A DNA stretch of 12,804 nucleotides. Source: CAZFQG01 sp964520785 (GTDB lineage: Bacteria; Planctomycetota; Planctomycetia; Pirellulales; Thermoguttaceae). The position numbers and the translations under genes were made by a program. Below the pieces are notes generated by a model. It worked only from the letters and a program-made list of their open reading frames with translations, was not told where the DNA came from and did no database searches. Positions 7,501 through 12,804 of this stretch are shown here, in pieces; position 1 is the first letter of the stretch; every line of letters starts with the position of its first letter. Where the stretch lies: assembly GCA_964520785.1 (NCBI GenBank), contig CAZFQG010000181.1, forward strand, positions 1 to 12,804. The letters run 5' to 3'.

Positions 7501-7616
7501 CGCTCCGCCGCCTCCGCGCGCTTCACGAATGTCGAACCGTCGGCTACGCCACCAGCGCCGACACGACCAAAGACACGTCCCGAGTGGTAGGGTACGCGGG
7601 GATGCTGTTTCGATAG
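4407..7616 (+). CDS. Fused AmmeMemoRadiSam protein: radical SAM - AMMECR1 - AMMECR1-like - MEMO
   Basis: This is one uninterrupted 1069-residue frame holding all three parts of the AmmeMemoRadiSam system, whose reaction is unknown. Residues 1-~380 are the AmrS-type radical SAM enzyme: an N-terminal Cys set (C34, C37, C41, C51), the 4Fe-4S motif GCNLACVFC (C99, C103, C106), AFTYNDP and DLKAFS segments, and a C-terminal zinc-ribbon pair CPDC/CTIC. Residues ~415-603 are AMMECR1 (RLRSCCGFMG, TDDPRFPPL, VGRHGL, LLLPGVA, CLKAGL). Residues ~620-790 look like a degenerate second AMMECR1 unit. Residues ~804-1069 are MEMO (RPPAVAGTFYP, IPHAGWTYSG, AHRGEHAIEVALP, MNHF, MCGIHGAC, VVGYAG). Counterparts of the MEMO metal site are kept: H844, H874, H983, C1021. 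AAAGGAG at 4394-4400, 6 bases upstream, fixes ATG 4407. The usual state is separate genes, or AMMECR1-MEMO pairs. No signal peptide is present, so it is cytoplasmic. Confidence 0.93.
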   Translation: MLRHVTLPPEESAVAPGERTAGWWGTQEDGSIRCELCPRGCLITPGKRGFCFVRRNVEGTLISTTYGRSTGFCIDPIEKKPLNQFYPGTPILSFGTAGCNLACVFCQNWTSSRSREVAGTSATATPEAIAEAALDHGCKSVAFTYNDPIIWAEYAIDTAKACHERGIQAVAVTNGYIGPSARAEFFRHMDAANIDLKAFSERFYRELTQSSLQPVLDTLEYVANETDVWIELTNLIIPGDNDDTDEIARMCDWIVTKLGPDVPVHFTAFHPDFKMMDHEATPLDTLVRAYEVARSAGLRYPYTGNVHDPRRQSTYCPDCGAEVIRRAGYEPVAKAFKAGICTICGYRIAGRFDEEFGDWGSRRQPVRISEYAHVARTPRESSPRVSPEEGTQPMASNPQSNESAAAPAVAEAPALTPEQEEAVFDAAARWMTEAAYRLRPSDADPAVSEIGGTPVIGAFVTAKRNGRLRSCCGFMGRPVPLIHAVSEAAIRTATDDPRFPPLSPSELPHLDLDVWLLYGMEPVAAKGEDRIDAVEVGRHGLQIARRGQSGLLLPGVAVELGLDSRGFLEQVCLKAGLARDAWMDHDTVLFTFEGKEIKAPYEPGKWVDPAKYVSAGLSARDAGTLAEFCRRNLLALVQGATPSYYLAGAYDGDVLGVTLAIQAPEGGAKLELSKLGLKQPIPLQATLFELVQAAANTIQRQPVSDETLYRLQLSIAVFTDAALHGTLAEPDLAGIDPARRAVALFGPHGWAWSFDAEADCESLLAAAAEVYGEHAKDANVVSFAFTATAPSMTVSNVPKANGARPPAVAGTFYPARRGEIEESLANMIPAGSKKETFSGALIPHAGWTYSGRLAADVLSRIRYPSLAVAFCPRHRPGGSRWAVCPYDSWTIPTGSVPSDPAFAKTLAERIEHLQSDPVAHRGEHAIEVALPMIARLAPKTKVVGIAMSGGTWEELERFAEEFSEILRPMEERPLLIISTDMNHFADDAQTRRLDRLALDALEALDPKRLFETVMEHRISMCGIHGACVVLETLRRLRALHECRTVGYATSADTTKDTSRVVGYAGMLFR
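5569..5588 (+). promoter_or_regulatory. Internal ribosome binding site and ATG at the radical SAM/AMMECR1 junction
   Basis: AAGAAGGA (5569-5576) precedes ATG 5586 by 9 bases, in the main frame, at Met394. The residues before it (SSPRVSPEEGTQP) are linker-like and those after it (ASNPQSNESAAAPA) look like a natural protein N-terminus. It may be a relic of separate genes or a working internal start giving a 676-residue AMMECR1-MEMO product. Confidence 0.5.
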
Positions 7617-7635
7617 TCCCACCAATAGTCTCCTT

Positions 7636-7689
7636 CCACCACGAGGGCCTTCCCTATCCCGCGAAGCGGGGAATGGCCGCGGTGGTTTT
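7636..7689 (+). terminator. Nested hairpin with T-run after the AmmeMemoRadiSam gene
   Basis: Outer stem CCACC (7636-7640)/GGTGG (7681-7685) is followed at once by TTTT (7686-7689). Inside it GGCC/GGCC and TTCCC/GGGAA can pair, and a tight CCCGC-GAA-GCGGG hairpin (7658-7670) is an alternative core. Position 20 bases after the stop and the T-run fit an intrinsic terminator. Only 26 bases remain to the next start codon, so the lactonase promoter would have to overlap it. Confidence 0.55.
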
Positions 7690-7715
7690 CGATTCTTGTA
7701 TTGAGAGGTTCTGAC

Positions 7716-8996
7716 ATGCCGTCCCCCGATTACTCCCGCCGCTTGTTCTTCAAGAGGTCGTTCGCGTCCGTCGCGGCATCTCCGTTTCTCGCCGGTATGC
7801 TGCATGGCGAATCCAACGAAACCTCGCGACCACTGATGGCCTACGTTGGGACGTTCAGCTCTCCCCTGCGGGATATGCCTCCGACCCAAGTGGATTTGCC
7901 GCCCGGAAACGGCCGGGGAATACACCTTTTCGAGGTGAATCGGGCCACCGGCGCACTCCGGGCGGCCGGCATTTTCGAGTCGGGAACGAGCCCCAACTGC
8001 CTGGCGATCAATGCGAGGGGAAGCCGGATGTATTCCACGAACGAAACCGATCATGTGGGGGAGGACAAGGAGGGGACGCTTAGTGCCTTCTCCGTCGATC
8101 CACACAGCGGGGATTTGACGTTGTTGAACACCGTTCGCTCCGGGGGCGCCGGCCCGACCCATGTAAGTATTCACCCATCGGGGCGTTTCTTGCTGGTCGC
8201 GAACTATTTCGGCGGATCGGTGGCGGTACTGCCGATTCTCGCCGACGGCCGGCTCGCCGAGCCGACCGACGTCAAGGTCGATTCCGGCGAGGTCGGTCCC
8301 ACGCGGGCCACCAACGCCCCCCCGGGCAGTTTCGCGATCAGCGGCCATGATCGGACCCACGCCCACATGATCCAGGCGGACGCGAACGGCCGTTTCGTGC
8401 TGCATGTCGACTTGGGACTGGATAGAATCTTCGTTTGGCGCTTCGATTCGGAGAAGGGGGTCTTGATTCCGAACGATCCGCCGGCGGTCTCGCTTCCCCC
8501 CGGCGATGGACCGCGGCATTTCGATTTTCACCCGAATGGTAAGTGGCTCTACTCCATTCAGGAAGAGGGCTCGACGATTACGTTGTTCGATTACGACGCC
8601 GAAGCGGGACGGTTGAATCCGCGGCAGACGATCTCAACCCTCCCCCCCGGCTATACAGGCAGCAATTTCTGCTCCGCGATCCGTGTTTCGTCCGACGGCC
8701 GTTTCGTCTACGGCGCCAACCGTTTGCACGACAGCATCGCCGTCTTCGGCGTCGCGAATAACGGCGAGTTGACCTTTCTCGGCGAGGAATGGACCCGGGG
8801 GAACTATCCGAGGAGTTTCAGTTTCGATCCGACCGGCGGATTCCTGTATAGCTGCAACCAACGCGCGGACAACGTGACCGTCTTCCAAGTGAACCGCGCG
8901 ACGGGAGGCCTGGAGTTCACCGGCCGCTACACACCGGTGGGGAACCCGTCGCACATCGTGTTTTTGGATTTAGCCGAAATCGACGTTCGACGATAA
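7716..8996 (+). CDS. Tat-exported lactonase-family (6-phosphogluconolactonase-like) beta-propeller
   Basis: The 426-residue product starts with a twin-arginine signal: SRRLFFK at residues 7-13 and a short hydrophobic stretch (VAASPFLAGML), so it should be exported folded. The rest is the seven-bladed propeller of the YbhE/Pgl-type lactonase family: MAYVGTFSS, GAGPTHVSIHPSGRFLLVAN, THAHMIQADANGRFVLHVDLG, GPRHFDFHPNGKWLYSIQE, IRVSSDGRFVYGANRLHDS and YPRSFSFDPTGGFLYSCNQ, all blade signatures of the family. Members hydrolyse sugar lactones, classically 6-phosphogluconolactone; exported planctomycete paralogues probably act on other lactones, so the substrate is open. ATG 7716 is chosen because it puts the Tat motif next to the N-terminus and has GAGAGG at 7703-7708; a TTG at 7701 would add five residues. 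The next gene begins 40 bases after the stop. Confidence 0.88.
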   Translation: MPSPDYSRRLFFKRSFASVAASPFLAGMLHGESNETSRPLMAYVGTFSSPLRDMPPTQVDLPPGNGRGIHLFEVNRATGALRAAGIFESGTSPNCLAINARGSRMYSTNETDHVGEDKEGTLSAFSVDPHSGDLTLLNTVRSGGAGPTHVSIHPSGRFLLVANYFGGSVAVLPILADGRLAEPTDVKVDSGEVGPTRATNAPPGSFAISGHDRTHAHMIQADANGRFVLHVDLGLDRIFVWRFDSEKGVLIPNDPPAVSLPPGDGPRHFDFHPNGKWLYSIQEEGSTITLFDYDAEAGRLNPRQTISTLPPGYTGSNFCSAIRVSSDGRFVYGANRLHDSIAVFGVANNGELTFLGEEWTRGNYPRSFSFDPTGGFLYSCNQRADNVTVFQVNRATGGLEFTGRYTPVGNPSHIVFLDLAEIDVRR

Positions 8997-9036
8997 CCCC
9001 GTTCGCGAGGCGGAAGGGGAGTGGAGAGAAAGCCCC

Positions 9037-10431
9037 ATGAAGATCACCGTACTTGCCGGCAGCCCCAAGGGGGAAAAGAGCGTGACGATGCAGTACGTGC
9101 GCTTCCTCCAGCAGCGTCTGCCGGAACATGACGTGGAGGTATGTCAGATATCGCGGTCGATCAAGAAGATCGAGACGGACCCTCATGCGTTCGAGGAGGT
9201 TATTGACGCGGTGGCCTCGTCCGATGCGGTTCTTTGGGCGTTCCCCGTCTACTACTTCCTGGTGCCTTCCCAGTACAAGCGGTTTATCGAGCTGATAGGG
9301 GAACGAAAGGCGCAAGGCGCGTTTCAGGGGAAGTTCGCCGCGGTGTTGACGACGTCGATTCACTTTTTCGACCACACGGCCCACGAATACATGCGTGCCG
9401 TCTGCGACGATCTGGGGATGTCGTTCGCCGGCGCCTTCTCCGCCGAAATGTACGATCTGACCCGCGAGGAACCACGTCAAACGTTCCGGGACTTCATCGC
9501 CGCCTTGGAAGAGACGGTCCGCCGCGGGCTGCCGGTCCCCCGGACGTTTCCCGCTTTGGGGACCGTCGAGTTCGAGTACCGTCCGGGGCCGGTGGACCAA
9601 CCCGTCGACCCCGGCGGCAAGCGGGTGGCCATTCTGCACGACGCCGGGCCGGAACAGGCGAATTTACATGGGATGATTCTGCGGCTGAAGGATTCGTTCG
9701 GCGGCCGGGCGGAGGTGTTGGATTTGAATGAGGTCGACATCCGGGCCGGATGCCAGGGCTGCCTCCGCTGTGGGCAGGCGAACGAGTGCTGTTTTACCAA
9801 GAAGGACGGGTACGTCGAGTTTTTCAACGGCAAGGTAGCGAAGGCCGACATCGTAATCCTGGCCGGCAGCATCGCCGACCGGTATCTTTCGTCGCGGTGG
9901 AAACTCTTTTTCGACCGCGCCTTTTTTAATACGCATATCCCGCGAATGGAGGGAAAGCAGCTCGCGGCCGTCATCTCGGGGCGGCTCGGCGCGCTTGAGA
10001 ACCTCCGGCACATACTGCAGGGCTACGCCGACGTTCAACGAGCCCATCTAGTCGATTTCGTCACGGACGAGACGGCCGAGTCAGGACTACTGGACGCCCG
10101 ACTTTCCGCGCTGGCGGAGCGTTTGGTATGGTTTTCCAATCGGGACTATGTCCCCCCGCCGACGTTCTCGGGCGTGGCCGGCCGCAAGCTCTTCCGCGAC
10201 GAAGTCTACAGCCGCCTCCGCCCCGTCTTCCAGGCAGACCACCGCTACTACAAGAAGCATGGGTGGTATGACTTCCCGCAGAAGCAGATCGGCCTGCGGA
10301 TGCTCAACCCGGTACTGTCGCTGTTGTTTCGCATTCCCTCACTCCGCCGCGCGTTCGATAATCGGGTCAACACCGAGATGGTCCGCCCCCTAGAGAGGGT
10401 AGTAGAGGCGGAGAGGGGTGGAGGGGAATGA
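9037..10431 (+). CDS. Tandem flavodoxin-fold NAD(P)H/FMN oxidoreductase
   Basis: This is a 464-residue cytoplasmic protein made of two flavodoxin-like domains. Domain 1 (~1-175) has the FMN phosphate loop GSPKGEKSVTMQY directly after the first strand, AVLWAFPVYYFLVPSQYKRFIE (the WxxPvYy segment of NADPH-dependent FMN reductases) and AAVLTTSIHFFDHTAHEYMR. Domain 2 (~195-360) restarts with KRVAILHDAG, has a Cys cluster C239, C242, C245, C251, C252 (CxxCxxC plus CC) at the place where iron-sulfur flavoproteins carry theirs, and DIVILAGSI...SSRWKLFFDRAF. Domain 2 has lost the clear GSPR-type phosphate loop, so it may not bind FMN. A ~100-residue C-terminal extension is basic and aromatic, with a hydrophobic stretch LNPVLSLLFRIP that might touch the membrane. 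GGAG repeats at 9019-9027 precede the ATG. The electron donor and acceptor are unknown. Confidence 0.8.
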   Translation: MKITVLAGSPKGEKSVTMQYVRFLQQRLPEHDVEVCQISRSIKKIETDPHAFEEVIDAVASSDAVLWAFPVYYFLVPSQYKRFIELIGERKAQGAFQGKFAAVLTTSIHFFDHTAHEYMRAVCDDLGMSFAGAFSAEMYDLTREEPRQTFRDFIAALEETVRRGLPVPRTFPALGTVEFEYRPGPVDQPVDPGGKRVAILHDAGPEQANLHGMILRLKDSFGGRAEVLDLNEVDIRAGCQGCLRCGQANECCFTKKDGYVEFFNGKVAKADIVILAGSIADRYLSSRWKLFFDRAFFNTHIPRMEGKQLAAVISGRLGALENLRHILQGYADVQRAHLVDFVTDETAESGLLDARLSALAERLVWFSNRDYVPPPTFSGVAGRKLFRDEVYSRLRPVFQADHRYYKKHGWYDFPQKQIGLRMLNPVLSLLFRIPSLRRAFDNRVNTEMVRPLERVVEAERGGGE

Positions 10432-10465
10432 GGGGCAATCCACCGCCCATCTTGTCAACCGCCCC

Positions 10466-10481
10466 CTACAGCCCTACAGCC
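10466..10481 (+). repeat. Short tandem duplication CTACAGCC x2
   Basis: Two adjacent exact copies of an 8-base unit lie in the gap after the flavoprotein gene (10432-10610). Nothing else is clear in this gap, apart from a weak TTGTCC (10501) - 17 - TAGAAG (10524) promoter-like pair upstream of the lipoprotein gene. Confidence 0.4.
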
Positions 10482-10610
10482 CTTCCTTCGTGCTTTGGGC
10501 TTGTCCCAGCACGCGATATGCAGTAGAAGGTGATTGTGTCGGCCCGATTAGTTGCTACGGGAGGCTCGTTTTCTTCGGTGTTACGTGGCGCTAAGAGAGG
10601 TGTAGGTGCC

Positions 10611-10973
10611 ATGCGAGAGCGCTTAGTCACATGCCTTATCATTGTCCTGTTGTGCGGCTGTGTTTCGACTGGCAGGCCCGGTAACAAGCCCCGCGCCTTG
10701 ATTTTTGATGGTATCCTGGGGCCAGGACCCGGTCCGCGCTATCGCGTCGTCACCATCGATGGCGAGCCCGTCAAGCGTGCAAGGAGTTCAATTCACACCG
10801 TCATCCCGTGCGCGATCGTCGAGCCTGGAACGCACACCCTCGTCCTCGAAACGGGAGACGAAGAGGGCAATGATCCTCAAACCAGGACCGTATCTGCATC
10901 CTTCGAGGCGGGAAAACACTACACAATTGCTTCGGAAGACGGTGATGTGACTGTTGTGGAAAATACCGACTGA
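10611..10973 (+). CDS. Small lipoprotein of unknown function
   Basis: The 120-residue product begins MRERLVTCLIIVLLCGCVSTG: two Arg, a hydrophobic core and a lipobox ending at Cys17 (LLCGC), with Val at +2. After a Pro/Gly linker the domain has repeated short strands: RYRVVTIDGEPV, IVEPGTHTLVLETGDE, RTVSASFEAGKHYTIASEDGDVTVV. The pattern 'IDGEPV ... PGTHTLVLE ... F.AGKHY' resembles small PEGA-like beta-sandwich domains on bacterial lipoproteins; this is a fold guess only. An upstream in-frame ATG at 10530 would put ~27 residues before the lipobox signal and is rejected; AGAGAGG at 10594-10600 fits ATG 10611. It has a larger AT fraction than its neighbours and stands alone. Confidence 0.72.
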   Translation: MRERLVTCLIIVLLCGCVSTGRPGNKPRALIFDGILGPGPGPRYRVVTIDGEPVKRARSSIHTVIPCAIVEPGTHTLVLETGDEEGNDPQTRTVSASFEAGKHYTIASEDGDVTVVENTD

Positions 10974-11098
10974 GGCGGCGGCAAAAAGCGATCGAAGAGA
11001 CAGCTTGTTTCCTCCCTAACCCGAACTTCCTCTATGCGTCAAGTCGTATCTCTCGTCACGGTCGCGGGTTAGGTTCGGCGTGGGTGTGTGGGGTCTGA

Positions 11099-12296
11099 CT
11101 ACGAGTTGAGTTGGAGGAGGCGGAAGGCCCGCGACTGGATCGGCGTGGGGGCCGCTAGCATGTCGAGCGTGGCTTCGCCGGCGCGAACTCGATTCTTCGT
11201 CAGGGTCGCCAGATCGGCCAGTAGGGTCCGAAAACTGTGGACCGGAAGGCCGTCGCTGGTCTGCTTGGTCCGGTCCTTCGCCAGGGCCGAGTCGGATCGC
11301 TCGGCGGGTGCAACGACGCTTTTGCGTTTCGCTTCCGCTTGGGCGCGATCCTCGTCGTCGAACAGTAACGGCGCCAGCTCGCGGCGCATGTGCCATTCGA
11401 CGTAATACGCCAGCATGCATAAGAAGACGTGGGCTTTTACTCGGTCGGCAAGCCGATGATAGATCGGCCGAACCTTCAGGTCGACCGTTTTCAGACTGCG
11501 GAAGGCGCGCTCGACCGTGCTTAGGCTCTTATATGTCGCCACCGTCTCTTCGGCCGTCATCGCGTCCGCTTCGACGCTCGTGCGAATGACGTAGAGCCCG
11601 TCCAAGGCCGCCTCGGCCGCGATCTTCGCTTCGTCGCGACGGTATGCGAACCGGTCGTCTTCAATGGTCAAAATAAAATGCTTGCCGACCTTGCGTTTAT
11701 TGATTTCCTTGCCGACGCGGAGGGCAATTTCCTTCTGGCCTTTGAGGCGACGTTTCTCGCGTCGGGTCGCCGCGACGATCTTGTCGAGTTCCTTCTCGGT
11801 GGCCTTCAGCAACTCCACGCGCTTGCGGGCCCGCTCGTCGGCCAGGAACGGGTTGCGACAGACGATCAGCCGTTCGCCGGGGAACTCGGGCGAGGTAATC
11901 TCGGCCAGGTCGTGCTCGTCGAAGAGAGACCGATCCACGTCGCCCGACTCGATCAGCTTGCGAATCGAGTCGCTTCGCAACGCGGTAATCCACTCCAGTC
12001 CCTCCACGCCGTCCAATTCATTGCGAATCTGCTTCGAGGTGAGCATGCCTCGGTCTCCTACGATCACGATTCGTTTGAGCCCGAAACGTTCCCGCAGTTT
12101 GGCGATCTGCGCGGGGACGGTAGTCGCATCGCTCGTATTGCCCTCGAAGACTTCGGTCGCCACCGGGCAGCCATCGCGGTCGCAGAGCAGACCGTAGTTG
12201 ATTTGGGGGAATCCTCGCTTGCCGTCGCGGCTGTGGCCGTACTTCGCCAAAGGACAGCAGCGTCCCGTGTAATAGCTCGACGAGAACTCTTGTTTT
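11099..12296 (-). pseudogene. IS1634-type transposase, 5'-truncated
   Basis: Reading on the minus strand, transposase sequence begins abruptly at SSSYYTGRCCPLAKYGHSRD and runs ~398 residues to the stop at 11099. It contains KRGFPQINYGLLCD, PVATEVFEGNTSDATT, the second catalytic Asp in VGDRGM (codon 12053-12055) and the C-terminal Y-x6-E-x6-K signature YKSLSTVERAFRSLK (Glu codon 11510-11512), all of the IS4-superfamily IS1634 group. Whole members are usually ~550-600 residues, so about a third is missing, including the segment with the first catalytic Asp that should sit just before SSSYY. The frame stays open further upstream to 12766, but there the translation is Arg/Pro-rich and unlike any transposase. 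It is therefore inactive, though a spurious longer product is conceivable. Confidence 0.82.
11099..12296 (-). mobile_element. Remnant of an IS1634-family insertion sequence
   Basis: The body is defined by the transposase remnant. The transposase 5' end is cut near 12296, so that terminus is lost. The other terminus should lie within the 125 bases below 11099 (10974-11098), but no inverted repeat or target duplication could be identified because its partner is gone. Confidence 0.6.
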
Positions 12297-12375
12297 TTCC
12301 GGCTTTCAACCCCGAAAACCGCGTTTGAGACTATGAAAATAGGGGTTTCGCCGCTTTCTTCTCGGTGTCTCAAAA

Positions 12376-12406
12376 CCCGGAAAATATCCCCAATTATCCC
12401 GGAAAA
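12376..12406. repeat. Direct repeat CCCGGAAAA, two copies 22 bases apart
   Basis: CCCGGAAAA occurs at 12376-12384 and 12398-12406, in the AT-richer strip between the transposase remnant and the palindrome. The second copy abuts the hairpin that follows. Confidence 0.4.
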
Positions 12407-12434
12407 CACCCGGTTGCGGGTGTAGCTACACCCG
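12406..12434. repeat. Three-arm palindrome cluster (alternative hairpins)
   Basis: Arm A ACACCCG (12406-12412), arm B CGGGTGT (12417-12423) and arm C ACACCCG (12428-12434) are spaced by 4-base loops GTTG and AGCT. B can pair with A or with C, and B-AGCT-C is an exact 18-base palindrome. On the minus strand the A/B stem is followed by TTT, so it also looks like a minus-strand intrinsic terminator. It may be a repetitive extragenic palindrome. Confidence 0.55.
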
Positions 12435-12574
12435 TGCCCCCGTCGCGGAACCCCACTTGACACTTTTTGGCGTTTCGCGGGGCCACACCGCGCTGATCGG
12501 CGCCGGCTCCTGCGGTTTTTCTCGTTCCACCGGGGGGGCTGCGGCAGAATTTCCGAAAAAAACCGGCGGTGCGG

Positions 12575-12804
12575 ATGCGGTGGAGCGACGAGGAACTTTT
12601 GATCGACGCCCAGACGGCGATCTGCGAGCGGAAGCAAACCACGTACGACCCGGCCATCATGGTGCGGATGTAGACGATGGCCGCATACGCGAAGTACCGG
12701 GGGGTGAAGCAGAATCGAGGCGGGTTCGAAGCGTGGTGGCGACGCGGAGGGCGGCGGCGTTGGCAACAGTCGTACGAGGCGTTGGTGGCGATCGAATGCC
12801 GCGA
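12575..12804 (+). pseudogene. Protein-like frame interrupted by one TAG, running off the right edge
   Basis: From ATG 12575 the frame reads MRWSDEELLIDAQTAICERK and on to DPAIMVRM, then a TAG at 12671-12673. The same frame then continues as TMAAYAKYRG...GGFEAWWRRGGRRRWQQSYEALVAIECR to the window end. Both parts have a natural amino-acid mix (acidic helix, then aromatic/basic helix), so this could be one gene with a nonsense mutation, or a second short gene starting at ATG 12677. Neither start has a good ribosome binding site. I do not recognise the family. Confidence 0.3.

Larger units (their letters stand above)
12297..12574. other. Region between IS remnant and right-edge frame
   Basis: Apart from the direct repeat and the palindrome cluster, no gene or RNA is supported here. 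The minus-strand frame crossing it is a compositional continuation of the transposase frame, without homology. Confidence 0.45.

Noticed and set aside
6900..8531. 543-codon open frame on the minus strand
   Set aside because: It is antisense to the MEMO domain and the lactonase propeller; Arg/Gly-rich composition is typical of shadow frames in GC-rich DNA.
12406..12434. CRISPR-like repeat
   Set aside because: Only three short arms with 4-base gaps; no spacer-sized intervals and no cas genes.
12297..12766. N-terminal extension of the transposase frame
   Set aside because: The frame is open but the Arg/Pro-rich translation does not resemble an IS1634 transposase N-terminus; treated as chance continuation past the truncation.

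Overview
The window reads as chromosomal DNA of a member of the Planctomycetota. Three things point there. A gene leaving the left edge on the minus strand starts with the N-terminal LESLEDRLTLS-type motif typical of planctomycete exported proteins. A TPR protein carries two C-terminal copies of the RNA polymerase alpha C-terminal domain. The GC-rich genes are mostly on one strand, with signal-bearing, Tat-exported and lipoprotein products that suit a diderm cell. No rRNA or CRISPR array is present.

Layout. 1-157 (-) is the 5' end of the exported protein gene. 158-734 is non-coding and lies between divergent genes. 735-1694 (+) encodes an outer-membrane beta-barrel protein and is followed by a perfect 17-bp hairpin. 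1940-2013 (+) is tRNA-Thr(CGT), with a plausible promoter about 80 bases upstream. 2083-3408 (+) is the TPR/double alpha-CTD protein, followed by a terminator-like hairpin. A compact cluster follows: a small ACT-like (TM1266-type) protein (3550-3819), an NAD(P)-binding SDR-like gene that loses its C-terminal part (3826-4533), and a giant AmmeMemoRadiSam protein (4407-7616). Next come a Tat-exported lactonase-type beta-propeller (7716-8996), a tandem two-domain flavodoxin-fold oxidoreductase (9037-10431) and a small lipoprotein (10611-10973). The right end holds a 5'-truncated IS1634-type transposase (minus, 11099 to about 12296), a palindrome cluster, and an interrupted frame running off the edge.

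The most notable object is the 1069-residue AmmeMemoRadiSam protein. The three partners of this system of unknown function (a radical SAM enzyme, AMMECR1 and MEMO) are joined in one open frame, with an additional region between AMMECR1 and MEMO that looks like a second, degenerate AMMECR1 unit. An internal ATG with its own ribosome binding site sits exactly at the radical SAM/AMMECR1 junction, so the cell might make both a full fusion and an AMMECR1-MEMO product. The upstream ACT-like protein and damaged SDR gene are tightly spaced and probably co-transcribed with it. The lactonase and flavoprotein lie on the same strand with a 40-base gap between them and could form a second unit concerned with sugar-lactone and redox metabolism, but nothing in the sequence ties them to the AmmeMemoRadiSam chemistry.
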